64,000 nt of DNA from Acidobacteriota bacterium (GTDB lineage: Bacteria > Acidobacteriota > Terriglobia > Terriglobales > Acidobacteriaceae): contig JAEZPW010000062.1 in the NCBI GenBank assembly GCA_023441255.1, forward strand, positions 4,935 through 68,934. Direction: 5' to 3'. Shown in pieces: positions 60,097 through 64,000 of this stretch. The notes beneath the pieces are model-generated. The model was not told the DNA's origin. It was given only the letters and a program-made list of their open reading frames with translations, and ran no database searches. The first letter of the stretch is position 1. Each line of letters starts with the position of its first letter. Both the position numbers and the translations under genes were made by a program.

Positions 60097-61326
60097 ATGC
60101 ACGATGTACAGCGGGTCAGGCGGATCCGGGACGCCCTGCAACAGGTTGCCCTGGACGGTCTGGTCTGCGCACTTCCAGGCCACGTTCTGATGACCACGGG
60201 TTACTGGCCCGTTGTCGGCACCAGCCTGTCGATCACTCGTGCGGATGGACGTCAGGTCGTTATCGTGCCGCACGACGAAGCCGACTTGGCGCAGCAGGGG
60301 TGGGCGGAGGTGAGACTGTACCGAGCCTCGTCGCTCGACAAGCTTCAAAATGTGAACGACGCAGTTCGTGGGCCGCTCACCGATGCGTTGCACGGCCTCG
60401 GAATCACAACTGGACGCATCGGTTTCGAACGCGGTCCTTCGTCGCAGTCGGCCTCGTATGCAGCTATGCACCTGTTCGGCGGATCCATCGTTTCAGTGCT
60501 GCATGCAGCAGCGCCGTCCGCGACGCTGGTTCCGGCGGACGAAGTGCTTGCGACGCTTTCTGCCTATAAAACTCCGGCCGAAGTGGCAAAGATTCGCCGC
60601 GCTTGCCGCATTGCGGAGTCTGCCTTTCTCGCAGGCGCGGCGGAACTCAGGGACAGTCTGCTGGAGACGCAAGCGGCCGCGAACTTTCGCTCCCCCCTAT
60701 CGGTCGTCGGAACAGGGTGGGAGGAAACGATGCGCGCCGATGGATACGCGTTCTGCATGAGCGGCCCGAACTCGGCGCTGGCGCAGGGCGCGTATGCGCG
60801 TTCCCGGAATCGGGTCATTCAGAAGCATGATCTCGTACTTACACACTGCGATTCCTATGCAGACGGTTACTGGACCGACATAACGCGGACGTACTGCATC
60901 GGAGACCCGGACGATCACGTCCTTGCGATCTACGAGGCGGTTCTGGCGGCACGCACTGCAGCTTTACGCAAAATCGCTCCGGGAGCGCGCGCCAGCGCCG
61001 TCGACCATGCTGCTCGCGAAAAACTGGCCCGTCGAGGCTTCGGGAACGAATTCAAGCACTCAGCGGGACATGGTGTCGGTTTTCAGGCGATATCAAGCAA
61101 TGCCCGGCCGCGGATACACCCACAGTCAGGGGAAATTCTAGAACCGGGTATGGTCTTCAATCTCGAACCGGCTGTGTACATAGAGGGTTTCGGCGGAATA
61201 CGGCACTGCGACGTGGTGGTGGTAACGCAGGAAGGCGTCGAGGTGCTTACGCCGTTTCAGTCCACACTTGACGACCTGCTGATCACGGGGGAGATGCTCT
61301 CTGAGCGGCATGTGCGCGCCGCATGA
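60097..61326 (+). CDS. M24 (Xaa-Pro aminopeptidase/creatinase-fold) protein with altered metal ligands
   Basis: This is a 409-residue protein with the creatinase N-terminal domain (about 1-145) and the pita-bread domain (about 155-400). Of the five metal ligands in aminopeptidase P, three are in place: Asp261 in DGYWTDITRTY, His325 in SAGHGVGF and Glu357 in NLEPAVYI. The first Asp is replaced by His250 (LVLTHCDSYADGY), and the last Glu by Cys371 (GGIRHCDVVVV). The protein may bind a different metal or act as a metal-free hydrolase like creatinase. It lies 66 bases after the dehydrogenase gene on the same strand. Confidence 0.85.
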   Translation: MHDVQRVRRIRDALQQVALDGLVCALPGHVLMTTGYWPVVGTSLSITRADGRQVVIVPHDEADLAQQGWAEVRLYRASSLDKLQNVNDAVRGPLTDALHGLGITTGRIGFERGPSSQSASYAAMHLFGGSIVSVLHAAAPSATLVPADEVLATLSAYKTPAEVAKIRRACRIAESAFLAGAAELRDSLLETQAAANFRSPLSVVGTGWEETMRADGYAFCMSGPNSALAQGAYARSRNRVIQKHDLVLTHCDSYADGYWTDITRTYCIGDPDDHVLAIYEAVLAARTAALRKIAPGARASAVDHAAREKLARRGFGNEFKHSAGHGVGFQAISSNARPRIHPQSGEILEPGMVFNLEPAVYIEGFGGIRHCDVVVVTQEGVEVLTPFQSTLDDLLITGEMLSERHVRAA

Positions 61327-61444
61327 ACCGATTCCGACATTCGTACTGGGCTGACCAGCCGTTTATTTACCTACCGTTGATGCCCAGCGAGTCATCCTAT
61401 GGTAGACATCGAATAGTCGGGAGATAGTGTGAATAGGAGCCGTG

Positions 61445-62167
61445 ATGAGCACCGCTACCAACAAGCAACCGGCAATTGAGTACTCGGGCCTGCTTGAGCG
61501 TACGCTTCAGGGCTGTGAGGCTGCCAGGTCGGCAGCCGCTGCCATCGTCGAGGCCATATCGAAGGCGACACCCGAAGCGCTAGATAGAACCAAGCAGCGG
61601 GAAGAGGACCTTGACGCATTGGATCGCGAAATCAACGAAGGGGTCACCGCCTCCATCGTTGGCGTCAGACCTGAACAGGCGCGCGAACTTCTTGCGTGTC
61701 TAAAGCTCATCATAGAACTCGAGCGTATTGGCGACCTTCTCCTCGGGATTGCGAATCGCCTGCGCGAGTGCTCGTCACGTATTGACCCGCAGGACAAGAA
61801 AGACCTCTCGACGATGGCGAGATTACTGGATCGCATGCTGACCGTTGCGGAGAATTCCTATTCAAAACGCGACCCGAAGCTTGCAGTTTCCGTTCTACGC
61901 GCCGACACCGAGCTGGATCGATTGCGCAACCTCTTGCTGGTCCGTCACATTGAACATCCGGAGGGTGCAGCGCGGCAGGAGAGCTTCCACGTGGTGTTCA
62001 TGGCCCAGTCGGTGGAACGTGCCGGCGATCACGCCAAGAACATCGCGGAGGAAGTCGTCCACCTTGTCACCGGCCGCAGCGTCCGGCACTTACTGAGGAC
62101 GAGCGACATGCCGTTCGAGAACATGTTTGTCGAGTTCATGAAGAAGAAAGAGAACAAGAAGAGATAG
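61445..62167 (+). CDS. PhoU-domain protein
   Basis: This is a 240-residue all-helical protein with two PhoU-type repeats (ELLACLKLIIELERIGDLLL near residue 85 and HVVFMAQSVERAGDHAKNIA near 185, each with the E/R-x-GD metal-binding motif). The ATG at 61445 has AGGAG five bases upstream. PhoU proteins restrain phosphate uptake through PstSCAB and PhoR. No pst or phoB gene is in view, so the partner is unknown. The tail is Lys-rich. It converges on the response-regulator gene across a short GC-rich inverted repeat near 62168-62195. Confidence 0.85.
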   Translation: MSTATNKQPAIEYSGLLERTLQGCEAARSAAAAIVEAISKATPEALDRTKQREEDLDALDREINEGVTASIVGVRPEQARELLACLKLIIELERIGDLLLGIANRLRECSSRIDPQDKKDLSTMARLLDRMLTVAENSYSKRDPKLAVSVLRADTELDRLRNLLLVRHIEHPEGAARQESFHVVFMAQSVERAGDHAKNIAEEVVHLVTGRSVRHLLRTSDMPFENMFVEFMKKKENKKR

Positions 62168-62251
62168 ATCGGCCGCCGGCCGGCCGCCTAGCAGAGCGCT
62201 TTCAAGCTCCAAGTGAATGCCGGCAGCCAAGCTCACGGCACGCCGCAACCG

Positions 62252-63667
62252 CTAAGCCACCTGTTGCCGCATGAGTTTGCTTTCCGACTGCGGCTCGATC
62301 CCGTACTGACGAATCTTGTAAAGAAGCGCTTTGTAGCTGATCTTGAGCATGCGTGCTGCTTCCTTGCGGTTCCACTTGGTCTGGTCGAGTGCGTCGCTGA
62401 TGGCTTGCATTTCGGCCTCGTCCTTCAGGCCGCGAACGAGCGTCTTAAGATCGCTTGTGTCTGCGGCACGGCGGGCAGGCGCGCCCGGCAGGCCGATCAT
62501 GTTCGGATTCTGGGGATCGAGTTCCGAAAGGATAAGCGCCTCATCCCCAAGAATAAGGTAGCGCTTAACAAGGTTCTCCAGTTCGCGCAGGTTCCCTGGC
62601 CAGTGATATCTCATGCAAGCTTCCATGAGCGCAGGAGAAAACGGCAGAGGCGACCGGGCATAACGCTCGGACAGGTGCGCCATGAAGTGCTTTAGCAGGA
62701 GCGGGATTTCCTCCCGGCGCTCACGCAAGGGAGGCAGGTGCAGCGTAAACGCATTCAACCGGTAGTAGAGGTCTTCCCGCAAGCGCTTGCTGGCGATCGC
62801 CTGCTGGATGTTGACGTTCGTCGCCGCGAGTATACGCACATCTACGCTGATGGTGGTGCGGCCACCCAGGCGCGAGAACTGCTGATCCTGCAATACGTGA
62901 AGAAGCTTGGCTTGCAAAGACGGCGGCATTTCGCCGATCTCATCAAGCAGGATCGTTCCGTGATTACAGATCTCAAACTTCCCGGGCTTGGGACGGTTAG
63001 CACCGGTGAAGGCGCCGGGCTCGTAGCCGAAGAGTTCGCTTTCAAGAAGATCTGCCGGCAGCGCGGCGCAATTCACTTTGAGAAAAGTTCGATGGGCACG
63101 TGGCGATAACTTGTGGATCAAACGCGCGACAACTTCTTTGCCGACGCCGCTTTCACCAAGCATCAGCACGGGAACATTAATGCGGGCCACCTGCGCCGCC
63201 TGAGCACGGACCTTGCGCATGGCCGCGCTCCCTGCGATAAACTGCAGTTCAGGAGAAAGCTGATCTTGTTCGGAAATCTGTACCGGTTCCGCCTCGACGG
63301 AATATCCAATACACCGGCGCAGGGTTGCATCCAATTCCGATTCCTGGAACGGCTTGGTGAGGTAGTCTTGCGCGCCCAAGCGGATGGCGTCCACAACTTT
63401 GCGGGTGGTGCTCACGCATGACAGCATGACTACCTTAATACCCGGACGGAGGTGACGCAGGCGGTCCAGCGTCTCCAGTCCGTCCATGCCGGGCATGACC
63501 ATGTCGAGCAGAACGACGTCAGGGACCGGTCCGCGGACAACGGCGTCGAGCGCATCATTGCCACTCGCAACCGTTTCGACTATGTACTCATTAATCTCGA
63601 GCAGCGTGCGCAAATACGCAAGCATGCTAGGCTCGTCATCGACGACGAGAATTCGTGGCGTTCCCAT
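62252..63667 (-). CDS. NtrC-type sigma-54-dependent response regulator
   Basis: This is a 471-residue regulator. The receiver domain has ILVVDDEPSM, the phospho-acceptor Asp in VVLLDMVMPGMDG, and Lys in YLTKPFQ. The AAA+ domain has Walker A GESGVGKE, GAFTGA in YEPGAFTGANR, and Walker B GTILLDEIGEM. The C-terminal Fis-like helix-turn-helix is NRKEAARMLKISYKALLYKI. The ATG at 63667 lies 15 bases after the kinase stop, forming a two-component pair. Its domain order equals that of the regulator at 37.3 kb, but the sequences are only distantly alike. The target genes are unknown. Confidence 0.93.
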   Translation of the reverse strand: MGTPRILVVDDEPSMLAYLRTLLEINEYIVETVASGNDALDAVVRGPVPDVVLLDMVMPGMDGLETLDRLRHLRPGIKVVMLSCVSTTRKVVDAIRLGAQDYLTKPFQESELDATLRRCIGYSVEAEPVQISEQDQLSPELQFIAGSAAMRKVRAQAAQVARINVPVLMLGESGVGKEVVARLIHKLSPRAHRTFLKVNCAALPADLLESELFGYEPGAFTGANRPKPGKFEICNHGTILLDEIGEMPPSLQAKLLHVLQDQQFSRLGGRTTISVDVRILAATNVNIQQAIASKRLREDLYYRLNAFTLHLPPLRERREEIPLLLKHFMAHLSERYARSPLPFSPALMEACMRYHWPGNLRELENLVKRYLILGDEALILSELDPQNPNMIGLPGAPARRAADTSDLKTLVRGLKDEAEMQAISDALDQTKWNRKEAARMLKISYKALLYKIRQYGIEPQSESKLMRQQVA

Positions 63668-63682
63668 TCAGCAACCTCTTCC

Positions 63683-64000
63683 TCAAGAAGCAACGGGCTC
63701 GAGCGGTAGCAGGAAGGAAAATCTGCTTCCTGTCCCGATTTCGCTCTCGACCCAAATCTTCCCTTGCTGCGCCAGCACCAGGCGCCGCGCAATCGCCAAG
63801 CCAAGGCCTGTGCCGCGCGATCCTGTATCCGGATGCCGAAGTGTTACAAAATCGTCGAAGATTTCCTGATGGTATTCGGGTTCGATACCCGGTCCTGTAT
63901 CAGAAACGGTGATACGAACGGCGTTGGGCTCGTCCATCGTCTTTTGCCGCCGCTCGGAAACGATATTCCCCTGCCTGGTGCGTCGCTCCCAACAGTGAAG
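63683..64000 (-). CDS. Sensor histidine kinase, C-terminal ATPase part (5' end outside window)
   Basis: The frame is open from the right edge to the stop at 63683, so only the last 105 residues are seen. They hold the end of a HATPase_c domain: G1 box ITVSDTGPGI, F box EIFDDFVTLRHP and G2 box GSRGTGLGLAIARRLV, then the final strand GTGSRFSFLLPLE. It is the likely partner of the NtrC-type regulator that follows after 15 bases on the same strand. The sensing part is not visible. Confidence 0.9.
   Translation of the reverse strand, partial: LHCWERRTRQGNIVSERRQKTMDEPNAVRITVSDTGPGIEPEYHQEIFDDFVTLRHPDTGSRGTGLGLAIARRLVLAQQGKIWVESEIGTGSRFSFLLPLEPVAS

Overview
The window looks like a chromosomal segment of a soil-type Acidobacteriota (probably class Terriglobia, Koribacter-like). 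This is inferred from the GC-rich sequence, an Oar-type TonB-dependent receptor with an N-terminal carboxypeptidase-regulatory domain, two NtrC-type sigma-54 regulators, large multihaem cytochromes, and short GC-rich intergenic elements that recur between genes. No insertion sequence, prophage, CRISPR array or rRNA operon is visible. Genes are tightly packed, and many neighbours overlap by ATGA or TGATG.

Layout. 1-4 kb (minus): Mut7-C protein, an EF-P paralogue without the usual loop Lys, a class-A-beta-lactamase-fold hydrolase without its Glu166, and a LigD-type polymerase. 4.1-7.4 kb: Oar-like outer-membrane receptor. 8-9.5 kb (plus): Mn/Fe superoxide dismutase behind a long structured leader, and a small beta-barrel. 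9.9-14.3 kb (minus): GntR regulator, then a coupled UGM-like flavoprotein and GT-C membrane protein. 14.5-20.7 kb (minus): lactate/glycolate operon lctP-glcD-glcE-glcF. 20.9-25.7 kb: TonB-like protein, nitroreductase, a nucleotidyltransferase-phosphohexomutase fusion, and an aldo/keto reductase.

26-36.8 kb (plus): a group-4 [NiFe]-hydrogenase operon. It starts with a formate-dehydrogenase-like molybdopterin protein whose catalytic Cys/SeCys-His pair is replaced, followed by an Fe-S subunit, a FAD/NAD(P)/[2Fe-2S] subunit, a maturation protease, HyfB-, HycE-, HycD-, HycF- and HycG-like subunits, and HypA. 37.3-41.8 kb: a coupled NtrC-type regulator, CHASE2 histidine kinase and exported FecR-domain protein. 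42.2-51.9 kb: two multihaem c-type cytochromes (23 and 31 CxxCH motifs), an outer-membrane barrel, a secreted protein, a cytochrome-b-like membrane protein and an Fe-S flavoprotein whose FAD motif order looks permuted. Together these resemble a transmembrane electron conduit. Its position next to the hydrogenase and regulator suggests, but does not prove, that H2, formate or NAD(P)H oxidation is linked to extracellular electron transfer.

52-64 kb: feoAB with a perfect Fur-like palindrome, a zinc-ribbon membrane protein with a palindromic operator over its probable transcription start, a non-canonical tRNA-Cys-like gene, an enolase-superfamily enzyme, a D-2-hydroxyacid dehydrogenase (FAD plus Fe-S fusion with a C-terminal membrane anchor), an M24 peptidase-fold protein with altered metal ligands, a PhoU-like protein, and a second NtrC-type regulator with its histidine kinase running off the right edge.
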